NCBI GenBank assembly: GCA_030248215.1
Contig: JASANG010003910.1
Span: 351,974-415,973 of the forward strand
Origin: Enoplolaimus lenunculus
Lineage: Eukaryota; Nematoda; Enoplea; Enoplida; Thoracostomopsidae
Direction: 5' to 3'
Length of the DNA: 64,000 nucleotides
Shown here: positions 36,001 through 46,277 of the stretch, piece by piece
Numbering within the stretch: position 1 is the first letter of the stretch
Layout: the number at the start of each line of letters is the position of its first letter
Position numbers and translations under genes: made by a program
The notes under the pieces: model-generated
What the model saw: only the letters and a program-made list of their open reading frames with translations
The model's database searches: none
Told to the model about the DNA's origin: nothing

Positions 36001-39000
36001 TGAATTGCTAGCCTAGCAAAACGCTGTTTACTAAAGGCTTTGTAGCGTTCGTCAAATTTTGTAACAGCGAAATTGCGTTTCTTATTTGCGGTATGATTGC
36101 CTAATCATATATACCAAAAGTATGATTTCACTTGTCATTTGCAAATCGGTGTCGTTGCTGCGCACGGCGATTGCCAATTGCTGCCAAATCTACCGTTGGG
36201 CAAATTGCTTCATATCCTGATAAACGCTCAACACGTTTAATGAGATTTAGTGTTTTCGATTGATCCTAAATAACAATAAAAACGCTTTGTATCTCTATTC
36301 CTTTCTATCTTTGGGGTCAATGTACACAACCGGGGCTGAACAGTATTATAAGCATATCCCTAAGCCTAAGCTTAAGCCTAAGCGCAAGAATGGGTTGATT
36401 TCTAAGCCTAAACGTAAGCCTAAGTGTAAGCCAAGCAAAAAATTAGTCTAAAACTTAAGCTTACTCTATTCTAGTTCCATAGAAAAACGTTCCGCCCCTG
36501 TCCTTTACATGGGCCATCTTTGCTAAGGCAAAAAATAACAGATTAGCAAAATTATAGTTTTTCATGAGCGCGTAGCAAGAGGGGGCCCGGGGGTTGGTCT
36601 TTGACCCCCATGTGGTCTTCTTGCAAAAACTTTGTTCTGCTTGTGACAATTGTAAAATCATCTGCAAGCCCCTCCATAAATAATTTTGCACCCTTTGCAC
36701 GTTGAGCTAGCTGACTGCGGATTTCTAGGCTTGTACAAACTAGTAGAGTAAACATCAATCTTCTAGATACACTGGTCTTATTGACACACAAAATTTTCAA
36801 ACCTTCTAAACAATGTCTTATGTAAGGGGATGACCAATCAGAATCGCACATCAATCGATTTTATGCAGGACTGAACATTAACACGGAAATTTGGATAAGT
36901 GGGAAAAATTAAAATAAGACGCTTCAATGGTGCAAACCGTAATTAATGAGTTGATTCAGACGGCAACTAATCATCATTTGGTTACATCTACAATTTTCGA
37001 AAAATGTATTAGGCAGGCATAACCACAAATTTAACTAAATTTTATAAAGATCATCTTATCCTGCAAAATGTGTTTGTTTTTACTTGTTCAGTTGTGGTGT
37101 GCCGTAATATACGTAGATTAACGGAAATTTAGCCATTTAAGCATTGTTTTCGGTTGGCCAAACAATAACGTTTTTAGTTAGGTAATAACTTCAAAATTAT
37201 CTAAATTGTATGAAAAGCATCCGAGTTCTACACAATATGTTTCTTTTATTTGTTCAGTTTCGCTGGCCATAATATCTCGATATACGCAGATAAGTGGAAA
37301 ATTAGCAGTTTAAGTATTTACTACCGCGTGGTTGATGTTGTTTTTACATTTACAATAATAGGTTTGAAAATAAATAGCCAAAAAGCTTGGAATACCGCGA
37401 ATAACACTTTGGTGTCGTTTTGTGTCCGGCAGATGCAACCCCCCTTGCTTATGCCGTTTGGTTTTGTCGGAAGTCGAGGAAAAGTTAACGAATGCAAAAT
37501 GTGAGGTTTGCACTGACAATTGACACACCAAGGCAGTTAGTTTTAAGTTTTGTTGAATTTAATTACATCAAACACCCATTCAGTAACAGCGCAGGTCGTC
37601 CTGGCTGAATATGGTAGGGCTGTTTCCTCTGAAGTGTTTTTCCTATACGAGAAAATGGTCTAAGGAACCGTACGCTCGGGCGAACCGAGAAAGAATTAAA
37701 ATCTTTTTGCCAGATTGAACAGTTTTTGGTTAAAATTGGTTCCAAGGACAATGGTCGTCTTAATGTAGACGTAACTGTAGTTCCAGCAGAACAGGTTATA
37801 GTTCTCAAGAATGAAGAAGGGCCAAGTTACTAGGGGCGAACAGAGAGCGACGCCAGCCCACAAAAAAAACACCAACAAAAAAAAAAAAACACCCCCCCCC
37901 CAAAACACCCAAACTGAATGAAGTATCCAGAATAACTTCTGCAAAATAAGGGGTAAACACAACTGTTGTATTTTGCTGTATAAAATGCCGAGAGCGTTTT
38001 TATCCCTTATGCTTATCATCAAGTGTGCGAAAGCAGCACAAGATCACTTAAAAATTGACTTCCCGGAACCATTGTTGTGCGTTTTAAAACCGGATGGATA
38101 AACAAAGAAAATTTTTGGGCCCATGTGTAGAACAGGGCCGGATCGTTTTCTGGAGGGGCTATAATAGAGTCATTTTATGCTTTAGACTAATGTTTTGCTT
38201 ATGCTTAGGTTTAGGCTTAGACTTAGGCTTAGGAATACGCTCATCCATACGCGTAGGCTTAGGCTTAGGCTAAGGAATATGCTTATACTACTGTTCCGGC
38301 CCTGTTCTATACATGGGCCAATTTTTGAAATGGTTTTGTGCACCTTACCTCCAAGACAAGGTCATGAGAAAGTTGTTTTGGCTATGGATGGTCATGAGAA
38401 AGTTGTTTTGGCTATGGATGACCACGCTAGTCATGCTGAATTTGAGTTATATACGAGTCAAACAGAACAACACGGAATTAGTTAACTAGCTGTCCCTTAC
38501 CCTTCCAACTGAATACAACCTTAGATGTTGCCTTTTTTAGACCGTTCAAACGTGTTTTCTGTGATACTACAATCCGGGTAAAACTATCGACAGAGAAAAC
38601 TTTGGCCCAACGTTTTTATGCCGCATATAGACGAGCCTGAGCCTGTAAACAAGCAAAAACCGCTGTCAGATTCCGCAAAACCGAATTGTTCCGGTTAATC
38701 ATTGGTGCAATTTCGCCGGAAAGTTATGTTTCCGTCGACGTAATAATAGAAAAAACTGACAATATAAACCTAATCAAGCAGTTATCTCGAATATGTTCAC
38801 AAAATTTTGATACCAATGATGGCCCATGTTACTTTTAGGGCCGTCCCAGTTTCTGGTGGGTCTCTAAAAGAGAGTAGAATTACATTCTAGACATTTTTTG
38901 CTCAGGATTACGCTTAGGCTTCGGCTTACGCTTAGGAATACTTTATAGCAACGCTTAGGCTTTGGCTTAGGAATACGCTTAATCTACTGTTACGGCCGTA

Positions 39001-42000
39001 AAGGTTCCAATGATGCTGTTTCAGCTAAACAAGAAAATGATAATCAGAAAATTCACATTAATTATTTAAGCAATAACTTGTCAGCATCAGTCTTTAATGA
39101 TGGAGTATATCAAACGCCACGATAGGTGACTCGTGTATATCTGAAGTGTCCGGAGTTGACAGGTTGAAGTGTATAGATTGCTGAGCATTGGAGCATGCTA
39201 CATGCGGAGGTGATCCAACAATCGAGGGATATTTTATTGTAAAGTATATCTACCGAATGTTGTAGGAAGATTAACTAATCAGTCAAAGAAAAGCAAATAA
39301 AGGATCATAACGCAAATCTATTTGATTCTGCTTCCATTATAAAAATTATCTGGTTGATTTTTATTGTTTTTTTTGCGTGTATTAATAGCTTACGTTGCTG
39401 GTTTTATTAATTTTCTGTTGTATTGCAACTCTTCCTATTTTTGTTTATGTGTTGTATAGCAATTCTACTGATTTTTGCTCAGATTGCATTGAGCTAATTT
39501 GAACTTATAAAGAAACAAAGTGCTTGACATATACCTATTTTATTCCTAGTTGCGATGAAGCTTCAGCTTTCGTCTTACGCTTCAAAAAATGGTGAGTCAT
39601 ATTGACTCTCTCCGAAATAGGCTTTTCCTGACTACACAATCTGAGTCAAAATTCGACTTTGCCAGAGCCAAACTCGAATCAATGAGTCGCTCCGTGAGTC
39701 AAATTTGACTCTGGCGGAGTCGAATTTGACTTAGTTTGTGTAGTCTTGAAAAACCTATTTCGGGAAGCAGTGGCGGATCCAGGATCTCAAAAGGGGGGCC
39801 AAAATTTTACTCAATTTCAAACATAAATAAAGAGATATTAGTTACATTTATTAGCATTTTTAGACTGGTGATGGCCCATGTATATATAGACCAGGGCCAG
39901 AACGTTTCTCCGCAGGGCTGTAATAGTGTCAAGTTAAGCTTTAGATTAACTTTTTTTGCTGAGGCTTAGGCTTAGGCTTAGCCTTACGGATACGTTCATC
40001 CTTTACGCTTAGGCTTAGCCTTAAGCGTAGGCTTTAGGCGTAGAAATATGCGTATACCACTGCTCCGGCCCGGTTCTATATATGAGCCGTGGTGATGGTA
40101 AACTCTTTCCAGTTGAAAGCCTGCTGATTTGTCAATCCTGGCTTAAAATATTGAGATGAAACAAAAATTATTCATGGATTAGAGTTGAATAAGCAATATT
40201 AACCTTTTGAAAATACAGCTGAAACCATTTGCGAGTACTTGGCGCAGCTGCGGCAATTTCTTCTACGATAAACGAAGAATTTGTACTAGTGATCATTATT
40301 GTACCAATATCCGCACATGCTGAAGATAATACAATATTTATAAGAACAACATGTAAAAGCGTTATTGGTCATCCACGTAATAATGCGCACAGAGTTGTAA
40401 AAAATTTTTCCACCTACCCCCTTAGGACCAGTATTAAACAACGATGTTTATAACCAGGCCCTGACAACAACACACACCATTTGATTTTGATATCCGGTTT
40501 TGTTCTTACAGTGGCCCAAGGGAATAGCGACAAAACGGAGTTCCTCGGTAAGGGCTGCTGAAAAAATGCACAGCAATAGTCCCGTCGAACAGTGTCTCGT
40601 TATAGTGTAAGGACATAGTCCACCGCGTACTGATCCCGTAACGACATTGAAAATTCTGTAAGTAGGATATCTCAGTTGTCCTTGGACTCCGCCAAGAGAT
40701 TAGTTCTAAACATAACATCCTTCTTACAGAGTTCGTGAAAATGACATATATCTGTCCTTATCCAGACCTGGACAATTATTTACAGTAGTGCTCGCATATT
40801 ACGTGGATGACCCATTCGAATATAGCATAATTTAACTATAAGATTGCTCGTTCGATATTCCGTCAACTGACTTTACAAATAAAAAACTGCATTTTTATGC
40901 TGAATAATTTTCCGCTTACACTTCTCGACCTGAACAAAAATGCTACTCCAACAATTGTTTTACGAATAAGACACCAGTGTAAAACTTGAATCGGTCTTTC
41001 ATCAAGCAATTTATTCCTATCGCTGGCTGAAACATTTCCACGAGAGGCAAAGAAAATTTAATTCAATTCTTTTAATGCAATTGTCGGGTAAACAAGCGAA
41101 CGGTTTCATAGGACAGCGCCATCCGCTGGCCCGCCGTAGTTGCGAGCATGAACTGCATACCTTTAGCTGTAGCTATTTCACCGTCATCATGAGCTAATTT
41201 GTGCATTCCTGACGGCGCAGCACCGATTGGTAAGCGGATCGGGCGACCCAAAACGGTTGTTGCTGCACTTCGTTGCCCTATATTATCCACCAAAACTCGA
41301 GGACGAAATTTGTATCTAAAAACGTTCAAGCGTATGGTTTAAATTTTACTGCGATACAGGTATGATTCAGTGACTGTGTCACTGAATTTCAATCCCTTGG
41401 ATTGCCCCATTTGCCGAAAAAATCTGTTTATGCTATAACTTTTCCTACAAAATTTTGTATTAACTGTATATTATAAAAACAATTAAAAATAAAATACAAA
41501 TACATCATGCTTCGGTGCTGTATTGTATCTGCTAAGTTTACAATTGCGTTAGAAATTTCGATTAAGGCAGCAAAAATAGCTTATATCCGACATCTGACTC
41601 TCACAACCCTGATGTATGTAGAAGGTTCTAGTTATACAGGGGTATTGGCCAATGTGTAGAACAAGACCGGAACAGTAGCATAAGCATATTCCTAAGCCTA
41701 AGCCTAAGCCTAATCCGCCTAAGCCTAAGCAAAAAAAATAGTCTAAAGCTTAAGCTTACTTTATTACAGTCCCGCCGAAAAACGTCCCGGCCCTGTTCTA
41801 TACGTGGACCGGGGTATTTATCAAACCAAAATTTCTCAAGATAACAAAAAGCAACTGCTTTTAAATAAATGTCTGGTTTTTGAAACTTAGACTTCAAAAC
41901 AATCTCTCACTCGCTACGTTTGCGTGTTATAAATACCTTGGCCAATGTAAAGAACAGGGGCGGAATAGTATTACAAGCATATTCCTAAGCCTAAGCCTAA

Positions 42001-42558
42001 GTCAAGCAAAAAATTAGTCTAAAGCCAAAGTTTACTCCTTTCTAGTCAAATAAAAACGTTCCGCCCCTGATCTTTACATGGACCAATACCTTTTCATGTA
42101 ATTATAATTATGCCGAAATGAAATCTTGGTTTCCCATATCCCACAAATGAATCCTCAGAAAGGCATAGCCAGGGTGTGTTCAGAGGCAAACGCTTTGTTA
42201 ATATTTTTAGTTCATAGGTTTAGGAATGCTTAGCTATAATTTCATTCTTACGCCTAGACTTAGGTTTAGGCGTAGTAATATTCTTGTACAGCTGCTGCGG
42301 CTGTGTTCTATACATTGGCCACAATTTTTTAATATATACAAGACTAAAGGTCCATTTGAAAACAATCAGCTACACCCATGAAAACGTTAATATATACTTG
42401 TCGAATGCCAATACATTGTCACGCAACGTAACTTCGTCGTCAGCGCCATTTCTCCAAAATTCAAATGTTTCAGTTGATATTTTTCCACGCGCAGCGTTTT
42501 CGAAGTCCGCCAAACACACACGGGTTTGCTTGATTTGTGCCATTTCATTAAATACCAT
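24054..42558 (-). CDS. HAO2: (S)-2-hydroxy-acid oxidase, HAO2-like, nine exons
   Basis: FMN-dependent peroxisomal enzyme oxidising 2-hydroxyacids to 2-oxoacids with H2O2 release. Exons (minus strand): 42558-42398, 41315-41161, 40319-40204, 36265-36132, 34968-34802, 34409-34318, 25765-25604, 25206-25137, 24154-24054. All donors are GT, all acceptors AG, all phases match, and the sum is 1158 nt (385 aa plus stop). Conserved residues by spinach glycolate oxidase alignment: Tyr129 (Y141), Asp157 (D170), Arg164 (R177), Lys230 (K240), His254/Arg257 in SNHGGRQLD (H264, R267), Asp285 (D296), Arg309 (R320). Tyr24 is Phe (F34), as in HAO2, and Trp108 is Asn (N119). [18 protein letters not shown] and [11 protein letters not shown] are close to human HAO2. 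The C-terminus SNL is only a weak PTS1-like signal. MVF at 42558 is used as start; the alternative MAQ is at 42543. Introns are swollen by transposons, including an LTR element in intron 6. Confidence 0.93.
24225..24392. mobile_element. TTAGGC transposon, mixed variant 1/2, worn
   Basis: TCCAATGCATAGAACAGGGC to ACCCTGATCTTTACATCG. It lies in HAO intron 8, 70 bp before exon 9. Confidence 0.6.
24777..25130. repeat. Tandem duplication of about 177 bp at HAO exon 8
   Basis: ACGACTTATTTTAAGTT to CAATTAAGC (24777-24951) is repeated as ACGACTTATATTAAGTTG to CAATTAAGC (24953-25130). Both contain ACGCAATTTACGGGTATTTG. The second copy ends at the HAO exon 8 donor. Confidence 0.85.
25887..26553 (-). 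repeat. 3' LTR of the Ty3/Gypsy element
   Basis: A 667-bp copy of the LTR with the same TG...CA ends. On the minus strand it is directly preceded by a purine-rich tract (GAGCGGGGGGGA) at 26554-26566, the expected plus-strand primer site. Confidence 0.9.
27029..27352 (-). pseudogene. PHD finger at the C-terminal end of pol
   Basis: The segment CAKC...[15 protein letters not shown]...WYCPDC gives a full Cys4-His-Cys3 ligand set with the Trp two residues before the His, the classic PHD layout. It lies after the integrase core, the place where other Ty3/Gypsy elements carry a chromodomain. PHD fingers commonly read histone H3 tails, so a role in target choice is plausible by analogy. Confidence 0.8.
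27360..27978 (-). pseudogene. Integrase region
   Basis: Carries [10 protein letters not shown] (end of the HHCC zinc-binding part), then the core start [15 protein letters not shown] with its first catalytic Asp, [13 protein letters not shown], and [10 protein letters not shown] with the second catalytic Asp. These are Ty3/Gypsy integrase signatures. Part of a broken element. Confidence 0.85.
27979..29849 (-). pseudogene. Reverse transcriptase and RNase H region
   Basis: Shows [35 protein letters not shown] and the catalytic YLDD box with [13 protein letters not shown], followed by [14 protein letters not shown], typical of Ty3/Gypsy polymerase. The RNase H part includes [20 protein letters not shown] and the [12 protein letters not shown] segment, then a linker ending in the HAGGRHxxxD-like box. 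Part of a broken element. Confidence 0.88.
29880..30600 (-). pseudogene. Retroviral-type aspartic protease region
   Basis: Contains [11 protein letters not shown], the catalytic DTGA motif of retropepsins, and further on [15 protein letters not shown], which fits the conserved ILG(x)D-type segment near the end of the protease fold. It sits between Gag and reverse transcriptase, as in Ty3/Gypsy. Part of a broken element. Confidence 0.75.
30597..32368 (-). pseudogene. Gag region of the Ty3/Gypsy element
   Basis: The Gag start lies shortly after the primer-binding region, with a Thr/Gln-rich N-terminal part and a capsid-like middle. Near the end are zinc-knuckle motifs: [14 protein letters not shown] (CCHC), [14 protein letters not shown] (CCHC) and a third, weaker one beginning CSFCGWGNH. 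Broken fossil copy. Confidence 0.85.
32413..33285 (-). repeat. 5' LTR of the Ty3/Gypsy element
   Basis: Starts TGTGGGGGCGTAG and ends CCGACA when read on the minus strand. Apart from a few blocks it matches the other LTR nearly base for base. At 873 bp it is about 200 bp longer than the 3' copy. Confidence 0.9.
33672..33735. repeat. TTAGGC transposon fragment (variant 2 right end)
   Basis: GATATGCTTACAATACTGTTCC then GCCCCTGTTTTTCGCATTGGCC next to a fragment of the ACTCAG foldback family. Confidence 0.5.
34600..34735. repeat. Longest CCTAAG array of the window
   Basis: About 17 near-perfect CCTAAG units in a worn variant 3 copy (right end TTACGCCCCTAAACGTAACATG). It lies in HAO intron 5. 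Confidence 0.65.
36315..36515. mobile_element. TTAGGC transposon, variant 2
   Basis: GGTCAATGTACACAACCGGG to GTCCTTTACATGGGCC, flanking 8-mers ATCTTTGG and ATCTTTGC. It lies in HAO intron 3, 50 bp upstream of exon 4. Confidence 0.8.
38116..38319. mobile_element. TTAGGC transposon, variant 1
   Basis: Both terminal repeats present and an exact 8-bp duplication AATTTTTG on each side. HAO intron 3. Confidence 0.9.
38367..38426. repeat. 30-bp direct duplication
   Basis: GGTCATGAGAAAGTTGTTTT plus GGCTATGGAT occurs twice in a row. HAO intron 3. Confidence 0.8.
38821..39006. mobile_element. TTAGGC transposon, variant 3
   Basis: Starts GGCCCATGTTACTTTTAGGG; exact 8-bp duplication CCAATGAT at 38813-38820 and 39007-39014. 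HAO intron 3. Confidence 0.88.
39583..39770. mobile_element. GAGTC foldback element, copy 4, right end cut
   Basis: CTTCAAAAAATGGTGAGTC on the left; the right end runs into GCAGTGGCGGATCCAGG, the terminus of a hAT-like family, so another insertion or junction removed it. Confidence 0.7.
39873..40088. mobile_element. TTAGGC transposon, variant 1
   Basis: GGCCCATGTATATATAGACC to GTTCTATATATGAGCC, flanked by CTGGTGAT and GTGGTGAT. HAO intron 3, 116 bp from exon 3. Confidence 0.8.
41647..41810. mobile_element. TTAGGC transposon, variant 1
   Basis: GGCCAATGTGTAGAACAAG to CTGTTCTATACGTGGACC, exact 8-bp duplication GGGGTATT. HAO intron 1. Confidence 0.9.
41940..42084. mobile_element. TTAGGC transposon, variant 2
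   Basis: GGCCAATGTAAAGAACAGGG to CTGATCTTTACATGGACC, exact 8-bp duplication AATACCTT. HAO intron 1. Confidence 0.9.
42185..42321. repeat. TTAGGC transposon fragment, variant 1 right part
   Basis: TTAGGC-like units followed by TGTTCTATACATTGGCC; the left terminal repeat is not recognisable. HAO intron 1. Confidence 0.5.
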
Positions 42559-42586
42559 TTAAATGAATAAAATCTATAAAATTAAG

Positions 42587-42777
42587 GGCCCATGTTACTT
42601 TTAGGGCCGTCCCGGTTTCTGGTGGGTCTGAATAAGAGTAGGGTTACATTCTAGACTACATTTCTTTGCTTAGGCTTAGGCTTACGCTTAAGAATACGCT
42701 TTTGCCACGCTTAGGCTTAGAATTAGGCTTAGGAATACGCTTAATCTACTGGTACGGCTCTAAAAGTAACGTTGGCC
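42587..42777. mobile_element. TTAGGC transposon, variant 3, at the HAO 5' end
   Basis: GGCCCATGTTACTTTTAGGG to AAAAGTAACGTTGGCC, flanking 8-mers AAATTAAG and AATTAAAG. Its edge is 28 bp upstream of the HAO start codon, so it overlaps the expected 5' UTR or core promoter. Confidence 0.8.
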
Positions 42778-43209
42778 AATTAAAGTATGAGAGTATGGGA
42801 ATTCAAAAATGGTGATGCAAGATATTTTTGTCGCTTGAACAGGGCCGTACCCAGGTGACTCCAGGCCCCCTATACAAGAATAATGTTACCTTAATAACAA
42901 ATATGATTGGATAAAAAATATAAATGATGTATGATCGGAGTGAAATTATAAGAAAAATAAACACAGTTTTTAGTTAATTTGCAACAAACAAAAATTCTTC
43001 GCCCCGGTCTATAAGCAATCTCTCAAACGCTGATGCTGTCAAGTTTATCAAGCCAAACAACGCTTATCGCTGTGTATATTGTAAATGCTAGTCAACGCAA
43101 ATTACTAAAATCTTACTGGTATAGAGTAATTGATAGGTCACAATGAAATTAATGTAAAAATGTATGCGACATTGGAAATGCATCTTTCTTGTCGGCCATT
43201 GAAAATTTG

Positions 43210-43394
43210 AACAATGTCCCTTTAAGGGACGTAACAGTAGATTAAGCGTATTCCTAAGCACTATGCCTAAGCGTTGCGAAAATGAGTTCCCAAGCCTAAG
43301 CCTAAGCCTAAGCAAAAAATGTAATCTAGAATCTAAAACTACTTTCTAAATGGACCCACCAGAAACCTGGACGCCCATTAAAGTAACATAGGCC
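43210..43394. mobile_element. TTAGGC transposon, variant 3, worn
   Basis: AATGTCCCTTTAAGGGACG to TTAAAGTAACATAGGCC, then a stray terminal repeat AAGTAACATGGGCC to 43422. Confidence 0.6.
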
Positions 43395-43799
43395 TGACAT
43401 CCTTGAAGTAACATGGGCCAGGCATTCAAAAGCTATAAATTATTTACTGTGCGGACATAACGGTAAATTTTACAAAAAACCTTATCCTCCCACAAAAATC
43501 AACAAAGCGAAACAAACAGCGCGCCACACCCAACCCACGCCCCCCCTCGTTGCTCTTATTTTTTTCGCGGCTACAATTTCAGAGATGTGAAACCTAGGCC
43601 TCCCCGACTAGGGACAAAACCACCCCCCAGAAATCAGATTTCGGTTGACACTTGCCGCAAATATGCAAAGCACCGTTTGATATTGCCGTCGTTCATATAA
43701 AAGCTTAACTTACAAACGGTGACCGTTAAAAAGTGGTTTTAAGTCGTATTTCTCCCGTGTTCATGTTAACAGTGTCACTGAAACGCCTAAAAATGGACA

Positions 43800-44290
43800 A
43801 TTTATAGCCTAGTATATGGTCCCTTTACCAGAATACGAGCAACAAAAATTTATAAGCTCTGCACTGTAAATTCCAATGAGTTGATTTATGAACTCAGCTA
43901 GCAAGTTAGTTATTTTTTGAGTTAATAACACTAAGCATTAAGACACGCTGAGTTGAGTTGATTTTCGCTCTCAGTTGATTTGATTCCGGGCGAGTTGACC
44001 AGTTAACTCAAATTGAGTTGAATCAACTCACTATTCTGAGTTCTAATAGGTCTAACTCAGACTAAAAGTGATTCAACTCATTCTGAGTTAAAATCAACTC
44101 ACCGGAATTTACAGTGTTCACCGCATTATTGTATTGTTTTGAAAATATCCATCAATTGCCGATGCGAAAAATCCACACCGCGCATACGCCTTAAAATGAA
44201 GAATTCATAGCGTAGTATATGGTCCCTACCAGGGTACGAGCAGCAAAACTATGAACCTCCACAACGCATTACTGTATTTTGCTTCAACCA
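43800..44290. repeat. Local duplication split by a foldback element
   Basis: GCCTAGTATATGGTCCCTTT and GCGTAGTATATGGTCCCTAC begin two copies of about 100 bp (near 43808 and 44211); each continues with CGAGCA and a GCATTA..GTATT segment. The first copy is interrupted by the ACTCAG element at 43862-44116. Confidence 0.65.
43862..44116. mobile_element. ACTCAG foldback element, copy 2
   Basis: CACTGTAAATTCCAATGAG to CTCACCGGAATTTACAGTG. It splits one copy of a local duplication (see 43800-44290). A third partial copy lies at 33588-33672. Confidence 0.75.
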
Positions 44291-44651
44291 ATTTATGGAT
44301 GTTCATCATAATATATAATTCTCGCATTTTGGTTTCGCCAGCTGTGTTTGTATTAGGTTCCTAGGATCGCAACCGGTGTAGCAATAATAAAAACAATCTC
44401 GGTAGTTTTTACTGAACACAGGTTTTAGATATTCAATGGTATACATACCGTCGAAAGGTTCTGGCATTACACCGAAACCTAAATCCTTTTTTAGATGAGA
44501 TTTGTGTATGCCTAGCGCACTGGTACGCCTAAGCGAGGGCCGACCACGCCTTGCGTCTCCAAACAGGGATCAAAACCAAAATTTTGTATTAAGATTTCGT
44601 ATTATGAAATTGACTTTTGGCTTGTCGCTCTCGAGTTTTATCTCACTACTT

Positions 44652-44845
44652 GGCCTATGTTACTTTAGAGGCGGCCAGGTTTCTGGTGGATCTACAAAAG
44701 AGTAGGTTTAAATTCTAGATTACATCTTTGCTTAAGCTTAGACTTAGGCTTCGGTTTAGGAACACATTTTTGCAACGCTCAGGATTCGGTTTAGGCTTAG
44801 GAATACGTTTAATCTACTGTTACGACACTAAAAGGAACATTGACC
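44652..44845. mobile_element. TTAGGC transposon, variant 3
   Basis: GGCCTATGTTACTTTAGAGG to AAAAGGAACATTGACC, flanked by CACTACTT and AGCTACTT. Confidence 0.75.
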
Positions 44846-46032
44846 AGCTACTTTTTCGCGCAGCGCGTTCCGGTCAAAAATTTCTGGATTCCCCACTGGC
44901 CGAGAGCGAATATCTCAATCGTGAATACGATTTTCTCACGGCAGAAATAAATGAAACTTTACTAAAAATATTATAGATACTAAATAAATATCGGTTTGAT
45001 TTGAACAACAAAATTATGGGTAAAGTTTATGCCATTCACATTCATTTTTACTGCTATCTTTAATATACCGCAACGCATGAATTTTTTACTTTTAAAATGT
45101 AAAGCTTTTTTACCGTATCGCAATTTGGATATTAATAGGTTGATGGTGCCGGGCCACATTGACGCACCGGTTAAATTAAGTGTGCGAAGCAGTTGGAAAC
45201 ATTAACCTTTTGTGAAAATTTGTGTGGCTGTCGTGGCGACAGGGACGCAACTACAAGAGAGGTAGGGGGTGGCTCATCCTATATAAACATCTTTAATTTC
45301 CGGCAGGAAAATTTTTTTCTTCCTCCTAGAATTATCTTTGATCCTGGGGCTTAGAATATTTTTACCTTTAATTATTAATCTGGCGAAGTGATGAACCGCC
45401 GACACAAGAGCTTTACGCTTAAATGTGCTCAATTGGTTTGTGAGCGTTTTGTACTGCCGACACAATAAGTAGGAGGTATTGAGTCGAAATGATTTTTCCA
45501 CTGGCGTGAGACTTCTGCATAATTTCCGTATTTATAGTAAAGTTATAACACTTAAAACAGTGCACGCATGCACAACCAGAATCCTTCATCCGGTCAGATA
45601 GAATTTTTGACGGAAGTTCTGTCAATTTCGGTAACACAATTTTATGTGTATCCTTACTAAAAATCAATGATTTTCTGTGACTTTGTTTGTAAACTTTACG
45701 ACAATTTGGAGAAAAGTATAACTTCTTTGATTTTTCTAATTGAAATGTTCAATTTTTAAAAATACTTCACAGAATATTGCTTGAAATTAGCACAAATTCT
45801 AACATCTTTGTTGTAGACTAATTTTGTTCCCGCGTCTGGCTTTTGTTCCGGCATCAAACTCCGGAATCATTTTGTTAACTTCCGACTTCGGTTTTATTAT
45901 CTCCGGTTATCCGCAAGTGCATACTGTAAAAGATGGTCAATAAAGCCAAAGGGTAAAAACAATCCCCAGGAGATGTTCTAAATAATTTTTATATGCACTG
46001 TAAGCTGTTCATTTTTACTTCAATGAAGTTTT

Positions 46033-46236
46033 GGCCCATGTAAAGAACAGAAGTGGAACAGTATTATAAGCGTATTCCTAAACCTAAGCCAAAACCTATT
46101 AAGCCTAAGTGTAAGAATGAGCATATTTCTAAGTCTAAGCCTAAGTTTAAGCCAAGCAAAAAATGAGTCTAAATCTTAAGCATACTCTTTTCTACTCCAA
46201 CCAAAAAATGTTCCACCGCTGATCTTTACATGGGCA
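46033..46236. mobile_element. TTAGGC transposon, variant 2, at the CRACR2A-like 5' end
   Basis: GGCCCATGTAAAGAACAGAA to CTGATCTTTACATGGGC, flanking 8-mers GAAGTTTT and TAAGTTTT. It ends 41 bp before the start codon of the CRACR2A-like gene. Confidence 0.8.
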
Positions 46237-46277
46237 TAAGTTTTTATAAAACTATACTCAAAGAATAAAATAGAGAC

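Larger units (their letters stand above)
42778..46032. other. Divergent intergenic region between HAO and the CRACR2A-like gene
   Basis: Holds two TTAGGC transposons, the split duplication and otherwise unique AT-rich DNA. Promoters of both genes should lie here, but no TATA or initiator motif can be assigned by eye. Confidence 0.5.

Noticed and set aside
41072-41329. Long minus-strand frame running past HAO exon 2
   Set aside because: Its last third is intron read-through. The GTATGC donor at 41160 and the matching phase of exon 3 end the exon at 41161.
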